A stretch of 64,000 nucleotides of DNA from Bacillota bacterium (lineage in GTDB: Bacteria; Bacillota; Bacilli; Paenibacillales; Paenibacillaceae). The notes under the pieces are model-generated. The model saw only the letters and a list, made by a program, of their open reading frames with translations, was not told the origin of the DNA and did not search any database. The stretch is from positions 22,758-86,757 of the forward strand of contig JAEWJS010000010.1 of the NCBI GenBank assembly GCA_023386495.1, given 5' to 3'. The position numbers and the translations under genes are program-made. This document shows positions 23,827 to 30,954 of this stretch, piece by piece (within the stretch, counting starts at the first letter, position 1; each line of letters begins with the position of its first letter).

Positions 23827-24183
23827 GTGAACGAAACGTTGTTCGACAGGCTTGGGGGCAGCGACAAGATCGAGCAGGTCGTCGACCACCTGTACGGCAG
23901 CATTATGGCGGATGATCGGCTGAACCATTTTTTCAGCAAGACCGATATCGATAAACAGAAGCAGCATCAGGCGAAGTTCCTGACAGCTGCATTCGGCGGT
24001 GCGCCGGCCTACCCAGGGCGTTCATTGCAGGCTGCCCACGCGCATCTGAAGGCGGACCACAGCCACTACGATTGGGTGATGGAGCATATCGAGGAAGCGC
24101 TCTATGCTTCGGATATTCGCGGCAAAGCGGCCCAGGAGGCGCTGGATCACATCGAGCAGTATCGGACGCATGTCGTGCATTGA
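23827..24183 (+). CDS. glbN: Group I truncated hemoglobin
   Basis: A 118-residue globin of the 2-over-2 type: LFDRLGGSDKIEQVVDHLYG start, FLTAAFGG segment, and the proximal heme His in LQAAHAHLKADH. Group I proteins bind O2 and NO, and in several bacteria they detoxify NO or deliver it for oxidation to nitrate. The GTG start follows GAGGAGGGG. As the last gene of the module B operon, it would be made together with the nitrate reductase (inference), protecting the cell from NO formed during nitrate respiration. Confidence 0.88.
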   Translation: MNETLFDRLGGSDKIEQVVDHLYGSIMADDRLNHFFSKTDIDKQKQHQAKFLTAAFGGAPAYPGRSLQAAHAHLKADHSHYDWVMEHIEEALYASDIRGKAAQEALDHIEQYRTHVVH

Positions 24184-24188
24184 ATAGC

Positions 24189-24223
24189 AGGAGCCCGCGT
24201 CCACATGCAGGGGACGCGGGCTC
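24189..24223. terminator. Strong hairpin between convergent units
   Basis: A 13-bp GC-rich stem (GGAGCCCGCGTCC pairing with GGACGCGGGCTCC). There is no T-run on the + side; it probably terminates transcription from both directions between the globin gene and the convergent minus-strand gene. Confidence 0.65.
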
Positions 24224-24247
24224 CGTCTGTGCGGCTGCCGCTAACTG

Positions 24248-24577
24248 TTATTGGACGGCGATACGAGTCTGCGCATCGGCGTACAGCGCCTTCATGCCGC
24301 CATAGAGCGCATAGAAGAATGAATCGGGCGCATCGAGCGAGAAGGACAGGTACTGCTTCGGATCGATCCCCAGCATGCGTTCGAACAGCGCGGCGCTGTC
24401 GTAAGCGTAGAAGCAGAAGTAGGTATATTCGAACTCGGGCATCTTATCGGCGATCGTCACGATATCATGCGCATACTGCTCCGGCGCTCGCTGCGCCTCC
24501 TGCACCATGAATAGCGCGTCTTCGAGCTGCACGGAAATCTTGATCGTCTTCTCGTCCAGAATGTCGATATGGGCCAT
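24248..24577 (-). CDS. Uncharacterised protein downstream of a DUF2249 gene
   Basis: 109 residues, acidic, with aromatic-rich helices (FEYTYFCFYAYDSAALFERML; SFFYALYGGMKALYA). No family recognised and no membrane segment or signal. RBS AGGAGG is 8 bases from the ATG. It is the second gene of an FNR-type operon behind a DUF2249 gene, which links it to anaerobic nitrogen-oxide metabolism only by position. Confidence 0.6.
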   Translation of the reverse strand: MAHIDILDEKTIKISVQLEDALFMVQEAQRAPEQYAHDIVTIADKMPEFEYTYFCFYAYDSAALFERMLGIDPKQYLSFSLDAPDSFFYALYGGMKALYADAQTRIAVQ

Positions 24578-24589
24578 CGGAACCGCCTC

Positions 24590-24823
24590 CTATACTTTGC
24601 CGATCGCCACGCGGAACATCAATGGTCCTTGCTCGATATATTCCCACGTGAAGTGCCCGCCGTGCATCGATTCGAACTGGAATCGCAGCGGCACCGGATC
24701 ATGGTCGTTAACGAGCAGCATCGTTTCCTCCGGCTGCAAGTTCGCGAACGTCTCGAAGATGACCTTATGCTTCAGGTGTGGCGGGTACTCCGTAGCATTG
24801 ACAGTGGCCGTAAAAGTTGACAT
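24590..24823 (-). CDS. Single-domain DUF2249 protein
   Basis: 77 residues with the typical DUF2249 pattern: PPHLKHKVIFETFANLQPEETMLLVNDHDPVPLRFQFE and a final WEYIEQGPLMFRVAIGK. The LVNDHDPxPL motif is the family hallmark. RBS GGGAGGAA precedes the ATG. It is transcribed from the perfect FNR-type promoter at 24871-24913. Its function is unknown; the family is repeatedly found with denitrification genes. Confidence 0.85.
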   Translation of the reverse strand: MSTFTATVNATEYPPHLKHKVIFETFANLQPEETMLLVNDHDPVPLRFQFESMHGGHFTWEYIEQGPLMFRVAIGKV

Positions 24824-24870
24824 GATGCATTCCTCCCGGATTATAAGAATGAATTGCGGTTGATACGCTC

Positions 24871-24939
24871 ATTATAGAGCGGATCGAATACCGGCTTTGT
24901 GACGGGGCTCACATAAGGGCGGGCCGGTTGCGTTACAAT
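24871..24939. promoter_or_regulatory. Divergent double promoter sharing one perfect FNR/CRP-type box
   Basis: TGTGA-CGGGGC-TCACA at 24898-24913. To the right, TACAAT (24934-24939) is centred 31 bp away, driving the cupin gene. To the left, TATAAT on the minus strand (24876-24871) is centred 32 bp away, driving the DUF2249 gene. Both have class II spacing, so one bound dimer can activate both directions. Confidence 0.8.
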
Positions 24940-24969
24940 GAGAGTATCCAATACGGAAGGGTGATTCGC

Positions 24970-25311
24970 ATGGAATTGAAGACGATCGAATCGGTACAGG
25001 CGTTCAGCGAGGAGCGCTTCACGAAGCGCGTGTTGTTCCAAGAAGGGCAGAGCGTCGCATTCGTGCTGAACTTCATGCCCGGGCAGGAGCTGCCAACGCA
25101 TAAGCATCCGAACACAGCCGTCTATCTGCTGGTGCTTCAGGGCGGCGGGACGATGATCGTCGACGGGAACGAGACGGCCGTGAAGCAAGGCGATGTCGTC
25201 TGCTGCGACGGGGACGAGCAATTCGCCTACGCGAATACGGGAAGCGAGAATACGAGCCTGTATGTTGTGCTCAATAAGCTGCCTGACGAGCGCTACGCGC
25301 AAAATATTTGA
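24970..25311 (+). CDS. Small cupin-domain protein
   Basis: A 113-residue single cupin barrel. Motif 1 is visible as GQELPTHKHPNTAVYLLVLQGGG, with HxH metal ligands, and motif 2 as QGDVVCCDGDEQFAYANTG, lacking the usual His. No catalytic assignment is possible; such proteins may bind a metal or a small ligand. The start at 24970 follows AAGGGTGATTCGC. It is activated from the shared FNR-type box, so it is part of the anaerobic set. A hairpin follows. Confidence 0.8.
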   Translation: MELKTIESVQAFSEERFTKRVLFQEGQSVAFVLNFMPGQELPTHKHPNTAVYLLVLQGGGTMIVDGNETAVKQGDVVCCDGDEQFAYANTGSENTSLYVVLNKLPDERYAQNI

Positions 25312-25336
25312 CCAACCGCATCACGCGATCCATTGC

Positions 25337-25364
25337 AGCCGGCTCCCTGAATAGGGTGCCGGCT
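25337..25364 (+). terminator. Hairpin after the cupin gene
   Basis: AGCCGGC (25337-25343) pairs with GCCGGCT (25358-25364), with inner CCCT/AGGG pairing. A weak T-rich tail (GTTGGTTTG) follows. Confidence 0.55.
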
Positions 25365-25417
25365 GTTGGTTTGTCAGCAGCGGGCGTGATGCATAATAAG
25401 AATATCTGAAGGCAAAG

Positions 25418-25463
25418 TTCAGGGAGTTCCCTGAATGCGTTCGGCCGCCGAACGATCTACAAT
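25418..25463 (+). promoter_or_regulatory. 18-bp palindrome and -10 upstream of the nreA-like gene
   Basis: TTCAGGGA-GT-TCCCTGAA (25418-25435) is a perfect inverted repeat. Its core AGGG-N4-CCCT resembles the GC inverted repeat I recall for NreC of staphylococci. TACAAT (25458-25463) is a likely -10, 34 bp from the palindrome centre. Confidence 0.55.
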
Positions 25464-25515
25464 TAGAGCATGAAGCCGGATCCGTGACTGACCGGATCGG
25501 CAGGAGGTGGCTGAC

Positions 25516-25977
25516 ATGAACGAATTGAAGCGTGCTTGCATCGAGCTGCAGCTGCAGACGATGCGCGCCGAAGCCGGAACCGATGTGGCGGCACTGGCTT
25601 GGCGTGACGAAGCGGGCAGAGGGATCCGCTGGATATCCGCGTCGGGCAACCGGAACGAGCGATATAAGCACATGCTGCTGAAGCCGGGCCGGGGACTGAC
25701 GGGCATCGTATTCCGCATCGGCCAGCCTGTCGTATTCGACTCGGACGTGCCGGAATATCAAGTAATGCGCCATGAATATCCCATCATCCTGTCGGAGCAG
25801 TTGCAGACCGCGGTGCTGCTGCCGGTCAAGCTCGGCAACGAGACATGCGGCGTGCTTCTCCTTGGAAGCCGCGTATCGCTGCCGGATACGAAGGCGCTGC
25901 TGCGAATCGCTGCCGGCATGCCGGAGCGGATCGCAGCCCTGATCCAGAATCCGATGGATGCCACGGCGTTAACGTGA
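25516..25977 (+). CDS. nreA: NreA-like GAF-domain protein (nitrate receptor candidate)
   Basis: A 153-residue single GAF domain: LKRACIELQLQTMRAEAG helix, WISASGNRNERYKHMLLKPGRGLTG core, and QTAVLLPVKLGNETCGVLLLGS strands. Length and domain content fit NreA, the nitrate-binding partner of the NreB/NreC oxygen-sensing pair in staphylococci (family knowledge). The start at 25516 lies 6 bases behind AGGAGGTG. No nreB/nreC genes are in this window, so it is an orphan here. A strong terminator follows, shared with the convergent nirK. Confidence 0.7.
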   Translation: MNELKRACIELQLQTMRAEAGTDVAALAWRDEAGRGIRWISASGNRNERYKHMLLKPGRGLTGIVFRIGQPVVFDSDVPEYQVMRHEYPIILSEQLQTAVLLPVKLGNETCGVLLLGSRVSLPDTKALLRIAAGMPERIAALIQNPMDATALT

Positions 25978-25995
25978 TTCCGAGTCAACATAGCT

Positions 25996-26026
25996 AAGCC
26001 CCTCACCAGCGATCGGTGAGGGGCTT
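25996..26026. terminator. Bidirectional terminator between nreA and nirK
   Basis: AAGCCCCTCACC pairs with GGTGAGGGGCTT across a short loop. It sits between convergent genes. Confidence 0.8.
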
Positions 26027-26066
26027 GCTTGTGTGCGTTATTGGCGAGCGAGCTCATCAGTCCGTA

Positions 26067-27086
26067 TCAGTGCCCCATCGTCTCCTCGTGCGTATCCAGC
26101 CCGTCGGCCGTTACGCGGAGCACGGCGACGGCGCCCTTCGAAGCGTGATTGAATTGGTGCGTCACGATCGGGTAGTCGCCTTCCTCCGTCACCTTGAACT
26201 CGACGATGGCGCCGCCGCTGGCCGGCAGGAGCAGCGTCTGCATCCCGTAGAGCACGTTCTTCGGATTGCCGTCGAGGTAGACGCGGTCCATCACCGTGCC
26301 GACGACGTGGAAGGAGCTGACCTCGTTCGGCCCCATGTTATTCACGTAGAGGCGGACCGTATCGCCGACCTTCGCCAGGAGCGGCTTCTCGCGCAGCGTG
26401 AACGTATCGCCGTTGAATACGACATAAGTAGGTTCATCGTCCTGGAACGCCTGGTAATCGTTCTCCTTGTACCATTCGCTCTGGATAATCGTGTACTCGC
26501 GATCGATCTCGCCGTCTGTCGGATAGCCGTCCTTCGGCTCAACGATGATCGTGCCGTACATGCCGTTCGCGAGATGGAGCAGGACCGGAGCCGTTCCGCA
26601 GTGGTACATGAACACGCCTGGCGTGTTGGCCGGGTACGTGAACGTTCCTTCTTCATTCGGCATGACGTCGATGAATTTCTTGCTCGGTGCGGCATGCACG
26701 GCATGAAAATCCATCGAGTGCGGCACGTAAGGATCGAGATTCTTCAGCGTGAAGTTGATCGTGTCGCCTTCCTTTACGCGCAGGACTGGCCCGGGAGCCG
26801 TACCGTTGAACGTCCATGCGTTATAGATAACCCCTTTGGCAATTTCGATATCCGTCAATTGTGCCGTCAGCTCGATGTTGACGACGTTGCCGTCGCGCTC
26901 CACGATCGGATCGACCGGCGGCTGATTGATTCTCTCCACGACATCCTCTGCGGTTTCCTGAGCCGCAACTGCCGAGTCAGCGTTGTTGTTCGCCTTCTGT
27001 TCGCCGCCGCTGCCTGTACAGCCGGACAGAATGAGGATGGCCGCCATCGCTGCCCATAATCCGCGCTTCATTCGTAGGTTCGTCAT
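26067..27086 (-). CDS. nirK: Copper-containing nitrite reductase (lipoprotein)
   Basis: A 339-residue protein reducing nitrite to NO outside the membrane. A lipobox (ILILSGC, Cys at about 23) and an Asn-rich linker show anchoring as a lipoprotein. Two cupredoxin domains follow. Type 1 Cu ligands are H123, C163, H171 and M176; type 2 Cu ligands include H128 and H162, with the proton-relay Asp at D126 and later His in SSFHVVG and THQFNHA. This matches known NirK spacing (HxxDxH). The ATG at 27086 is 6 bases behind AAGGTG; a GTG at 27095 is closer to the RBS. The promoter has an oddly placed FNR-type box. Confidence 0.95.
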   Translation of the reverse strand: MTNLRMKRGLWAAMAAILILSGCTGSGGEQKANNNADSAVAAQETAEDVVERINQPPVDPIVERDGNVVNIELTAQLTDIEIAKGVIYNAWTFNGTAPGPVLRVKEGDTINFTLKNLDPYVPHSMDFHAVHAAPSKKFIDVMPNEEGTFTYPANTPGVFMYHCGTAPVLLHLANGMYGTIIVEPKDGYPTDGEIDREYTIIQSEWYKENDYQAFQDDEPTYVVFNGDTFTLREKPLLAKVGDTVRLYVNNMGPNEVSSFHVVGTVMDRVYLDGNPKNVLYGMQTLLLPASGGAIVEFKVTEEGDYPIVTHQFNHASKGAVAVLRVTADGLDTHEETMGH

Positions 27087-27107
27087 CGTGATCACCTTTT
27101 CCTCTCG

Positions 27108-27129
27108 ATTATATGTGATTTAATTCACA
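27108..27129 (-). promoter_or_regulatory. nirK -10 element with an adjacent perfect FNR/CRP-type box
   Basis: On the minus strand TATAAT occupies 27113-27108. The box TGTGA-TTTAAT-TCACA (27114-27129) lies directly upstream, centred only 11 bp from the -10 centre. This is inside the core promoter, where binding would be expected to repress, unlike the other boxes in the window. Confidence 0.6.
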
Positions 27130-27454
27130 ACCATAGCCGCTAAGAAATGGCGTCCGTGGACTTCGCTGTATCAGGGTGGATCCCCGGCTGCGGAGGCAAC
27201 TTCTAGGGCGTCTACGATTCCTTGTTATGCCTCTACAATACGGCATGCCGGAAGGCCGATTTGTGAGCGGGGACACAGATCGAACGCTGTCGACAATCTG
27301 TCACAACTCGGGGGCCAGTTGTGAGCGCGAAGCATCCTGTGTCAAAATCTTGAACGCGAGCGGTAATGTGATGCCGCGCACACTATGCGTTCCCATAATT
27401 CTCTAAGCTAACGGCAGTTGCCAATCATCAATCAGAAGCAGAGGAGGGGCGCGC
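27130..27454 (+). promoter_or_regulatory. Long upstream region of the radical SAM/NO reductase operon
   Basis: No gene seen. It holds two imperfect FNR-type boxes, TGTGA-GCGGGG-ACACA (27262-27277, 9 of 10) and TGTGA-TGCCGC-ACACT (27367-27382, 8 of 10), neither with a strong -10 at the usual distance. Between them is a perfect inverted repeat, TCACAACT (27301-27308) and AGTTGTGA (27317-27324). These are candidate operators for the operon starting at 27455. Confidence 0.45.
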
Positions 27455-28591
27455 TTGTTAGAAGCAACGCTTAAGAAGGATCGCGACTATCGTCAGCATC
27501 CGTTCATCGTCATATGGGAAGTCACGCGCGCTTGTGCGCTGAAGTGCCTGCATTGCCGGGCGGAAGCGCAGTATCGGGCAGATCCGAGGCAGCTGTCCTT
27601 CAATGAGGGAAAGAAGCTTATCGACGATATTGCGGAGCTGCAAGACCCGCTGTTCGTCTTCACCGGCGGCGATCCCTTGATGCGGCCGGATCTGTTCGAG
27701 CTCGCTCGCTACGCGATCGACGAGAAGGGGTTGTCCGTCTCGATGACGCCGAGCGCGACGCCGAAGGTGACGTTCGAGGCGATCCGCAAGGCGAAGGAGG
27801 TCGGACTGTCGCGCTGGGCGTTCAGCCTCGATGGATCGACCGCAGAGATTCATGATCATTTTCGCGGCACGAAGGGCTCCTATGCCTTAACGATGAAGGG
27901 GATCGACCATCTGAAGCAGCTGCAGATCCCGATCCAGGTGAATACGACCGTCTCGCTCTATAACCTGCAAGATCTGCCCGCGATTGCGGAGGTCGTGAAG
28001 GAGATGGGCGCCGTCTTATGGAGCGTCTTCTTCTTGGTGCCGACCGGACGGGGGATGGAGAAGGACATGATCTCGCCGCAGCAGCATGAAGAAGTCATGG
28101 TATGGCTGAGCCGGCTGCAGCGGACGATGCCTTACGGCATCAAAGCGACCGAGGCGCCGCATTACCGCCGCGTGTTCCTGCAGGAGCAGCAACGATTGGC
28201 GCGCGAGGGCGGTTCGGACGGCGAGGCAGGGCATGCAGCGGCGGCTGCCAAGCGAACCGATGTGCTCGGCCGCGCGCCGAAGGGCGTCAATGACGGCGAC
28301 GGCTTCGTCTTCATCAGCCATGTCGGAGACGTGTACCCGAGCGGCTTCCTGCCGGTCACCTGCGGCAACGTGCGCGAGCAGAAGCTCGGCGACATCTATC
28401 GCGAGTCGGTCGTGATGCAGCAGCTACGCGACAAGTCCTTGCTGAAGGGCAAGTGCGGCGTGTGCGAGTTCAAGGAGCTGTGCGGCGGATCGCGGGCGCG
28501 GGCCTATGCCGTCACCGGGGATTACCTCGAGAGCGATCCGTACTGCGCTTATATTCCACAGGCGCTGCAGGGCGCGGCAATACAAGGTTAA
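27455..28591 (+). CDS. Radical SAM/SPASM protein, TIGR04053-like
   Basis: 378 residues. The radical SAM cluster motif is CALKCLHC (about 31-38), followed by the FTGGDPLMRPD region and a SPASM-type C-terminal Cys cluster (CGVCEFKELCGGSRARAYAVTG...CAYIP). The pattern resembles the BA_1875/TIGR04053 family, related to NirJ and AhbD, which act in heme d1 and heme b synthesis; the actual substrate is unknown. The TTG start at 27455 follows GAGGAGGGG. The NO reductase gene begins 48 bases downstream and protoporphyrinogen oxidase lies further on, which suggests a heme-related role (inference). Confidence 0.75.
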   Translation: MLEATLKKDRDYRQHPFIVIWEVTRACALKCLHCRAEAQYRADPRQLSFNEGKKLIDDIAELQDPLFVFTGGDPLMRPDLFELARYAIDEKGLSVSMTPSATPKVTFEAIRKAKEVGLSRWAFSLDGSTAEIHDHFRGTKGSYALTMKGIDHLKQLQIPIQVNTTVSLYNLQDLPAIAEVVKEMGAVLWSVFFLVPTGRGMEKDMISPQQHEEVMVWLSRLQRTMPYGIKATEAPHYRRVFLQEQQRLAREGGSDGEAGHAAAAAKRTDVLGRAPKGVNDGDGFVFISHVGDVYPSGFLPVTCGNVREQKLGDIYRESVVMQQLRDKSLLKGKCGVCEFKELCGGSRARAYAVTGDYLESDPYCAYIPQALQGAAIQG

Positions 28592-28638
28592 TGCAATTCC
28601 GGCAATACCATTCCAATAGGAGGCGGGGAGAAGGAGTT

Positions 28639-30897
28639 ATGCAATATCGTAAATTATGGCTGGCGTTAGCGCTGGTGTTCGTCGGATCGTTCGCGGTGCT
28701 GCTCTATTACGGCGGGGAAATCATTCAGGAGAAACCGCCGATTCCGAGTCAGGTCGTGACGGAATCGGGCGAGGTCGTCTACACGTACCAGGACATCATG
28801 GACGGCCAGAACGTCTGGCAGCGCATGGGCGGCCAGGAGATCGGCAGCGTATGGGGCCACGGCTCCTACGTGGCGCCGGACTGGACGGCCGATCGGCTGC
28901 ACCGCGAGCTGGTGTGGATCTTGGACGCGTGGGCAGACGAGAAGTATCAATCGGCCTATGATCAGCTTCCGGTCGAGAAGCAGGCGGAGCTGAAGGCACT
29001 GCTCAAGCAGGAAATTCGGACGAATACTTACGATCCGGAGCAGGACATCATCGTGATCTCCGATATTCGCAGACAGGCGATCGACGCGATCGGCAGCTAC
29101 TACGATGCCGTCTTCGGGACCGATCCCGCGATGGACGAATATCGGGAGCAGATCGCGCTGCCGTCCGGATCGATCAAGACGGCGGAGGACCGGCGCCTCA
29201 TGAACGCCTTCCTCTGGTGGGCGACCTGGTCGACCTCGACAGACCGGATCGGCGATGACATTACCTACACGAACAACTGGCCGGGCGAGGAATTGATCGA
29301 CAACGAGCCGACGGATTCGTCGATCCTATGGTCGATCGTAAGCGTCATCCTGCTCATCGCGGGAGTCGGCGCGCTGGCCTGGTATTATGCGGCGCAGCGC
29401 GAGAAGGAGCCGCTGCATGAAGCCGCCGCTCCGGAGAAGGATCCGCTGCTCAAGATCAAGGCGACGCCATCGATGAAGGCGACGCTGAAGTACTTCTGGG
29501 TCGTCACCGGACTCATCCTCGTGCAGGTCGGCCTGGGAGCGATCACGGCGCATTACGCGGTAGAGGGCAGCAGCTTCTACGGCATTCCGCTGGCGGAGTG
29601 GTTCCCGTATACCGTGACGCGCACGTGGCACCAGCAGCTGGGGATTTTCTGGATCGCGACGGCATGGCTGGCTACGGGGCTGTACATCGGGCCCGCCATC
29701 TCGGGCCATGAACCGAAGTACCAGCGTCTGGGCGTGAACATCTTGTTCGGCGCGCTGCTGCTGATCGTCGTCGGTTCGCTCGTCGGCGAATGGCTGGCCG
29801 TCAAAGGCTACATCACGAACCTGACGCACAACTTCTACTTCGGTCACCAAGGCTTCGAATACGTCGATCTGGGCCGCGCATGGCAGATCTTCTTAACCGT
29901 CGGGCTGTTCCTCTGGTTCTTCTTGATGGCGCGCGCGATCTGGCCGGCATTAAAACAGAAGGGCGAGAGCCGCCATATGCTGACGCTGTTCCTGATCGCA
30001 TCGGTCGCAATCCCGGTCTTCTACATGCCGGGCTTGATGTGGGGGCAGCAATCGCATCTGACACTCATCACGTATTGGCGCTGGTGGGTCGTGCATCTAT
30101 GGGTCGAAGGGTTCTTCGAAGTATTCGCGGCTGTCGTCATGTCGTTCCTGTTCGCAAGAATGGGGCTGGTGCGCACCTCGACCGCAACGGCAACCGTCTT
30201 GTTCTCGACGATTATTTTCCTGTTCGGCGGCATCATCGGCACGTTCCATCACTTGTACTTCGCAGGCACGCCGATCGGCGTCCTGGCCTTCGGCGCATCG
30301 TTCAGCGCGCTCGAGGTCGTGCCGCTCTTGCTCATCGGCTTCGAGGCCTTGGAGAATCTGCGGCACGGGAAGGCGAAAGCTTGGGTCTCGCGGTATAAAT
30401 GGCCGATCTTGTTCTTCGTGTCCGTCTCGTTCTGGAACCTGGTCGGCGCCGGCATCTTCGGCTTCCTGATCAATCCGCCGATCGCGCTCTACTACATGCA
30501 GGGCCTCAACACGACGGCGCTTCATGCGCATACCGCGCTGTTCGGCGTATACGGAATGCTGGGCATCGGTCTTATGCTATTCTGCCTGCGCGGGCTGTCC
30601 GGCGAGCGCGAATGGAAGACGAAGCTGCTCAAGTTCTCGTTCTGGACGCTGAACATCGGGCTGATGACGATGGGGGTCACGAGCCTCTTGCCAGTCGGCA
30701 TCTTGCAGACGATTGCCAGCATGGAGCATGGCATGTGGTATGCGCGCTCGGCTGAGTTCCTGCATACGAACCTCATGCAGAACCTCGTCTGGTTCCGGGC
30801 GGTCGGCGATACGATCTTCGCGGCCGGCATCGTCGGCATCGTCTGGTTCGTCGTGGGCCTCAAGACCGGCAAGTCGCTTGTCGGGGAGAAGAAGTAG
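28639..30897 (+). CDS. norZ: Quinol-dependent nitric oxide reductase (qNor), copy 1
   Basis: A 752-residue single-subunit enzyme reducing NO to N2O with quinol. Residue 1 leads into an N-terminal helix, an extracytoplasmic NorC-like domain without heme c (about 30-230; WGHGSYVAPDWTADRLHREL is typical), then 13 helices of the NorB-like part. Conserved His include RTWHQQLGIFWIATAWLATGLY (H near 335), the FHHLYFAG pair and LHAHTALFGVYG. The start at 28639 follows GAAGGAG; the open frame to 28453 lies in the preceding gene. A second, closely similar copy is at 34762-37014 on the other strand. Confidence 0.95.
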   Translation: MQYRKLWLALALVFVGSFAVLLYYGGEIIQEKPPIPSQVVTESGEVVYTYQDIMDGQNVWQRMGGQEIGSVWGHGSYVAPDWTADRLHRELVWILDAWADEKYQSAYDQLPVEKQAELKALLKQEIRTNTYDPEQDIIVISDIRRQAIDAIGSYYDAVFGTDPAMDEYREQIALPSGSIKTAEDRRLMNAFLWWATWSTSTDRIGDDITYTNNWPGEELIDNEPTDSSILWSIVSVILLIAGVGALAWYYAAQREKEPLHEAAAPEKDPLLKIKATPSMKATLKYFWVVTGLILVQVGLGAITAHYAVEGSSFYGIPLAEWFPYTVTRTWHQQLGIFWIATAWLATGLYIGPAISGHEPKYQRLGVNILFGALLLIVVGSLVGEWLAVKGYITNLTHNFYFGHQGFEYVDLGRAWQIFLTVGLFLWFFLMARAIWPALKQKGESRHMLTLFLIASVAIPVFYMPGLMWGQQSHLTLITYWRWWVVHLWVEGFFEVFAAVVMSFLFARMGLVRTSTATATVLFSTIIFLFGGIIGTFHHLYFAGTPIGVLAFGASFSALEVVPLLLIGFEALENLRHGKAKAWVSRYKWPILFFVSVSFWNLVGAGIFGFLINPPIALYYMQGLNTTALHAHTALFGVYGMLGIGLMLFCLRGLSGEREWKTKLLKFSFWTLNIGLMTMGVTSLLPVGILQTIASMEHGMWYARSAEFLHTNLMQNLVWFRAVGDTIFAAGIVGIVWFVVGLKTGKSLVGEKK

Positions 30898-30954
30898 ATC
30901 ATCTTAACCAAGTCATCATTATGATCATCACGAGAAAGGCAAGGTGATGTGCGC

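Noticed and set aside
26016..27059. 347-codon plus-strand frame opposite nirK
   Set aside because: Antisense of a textbook NirK with all copper ligands; no motif or RBS of its own.
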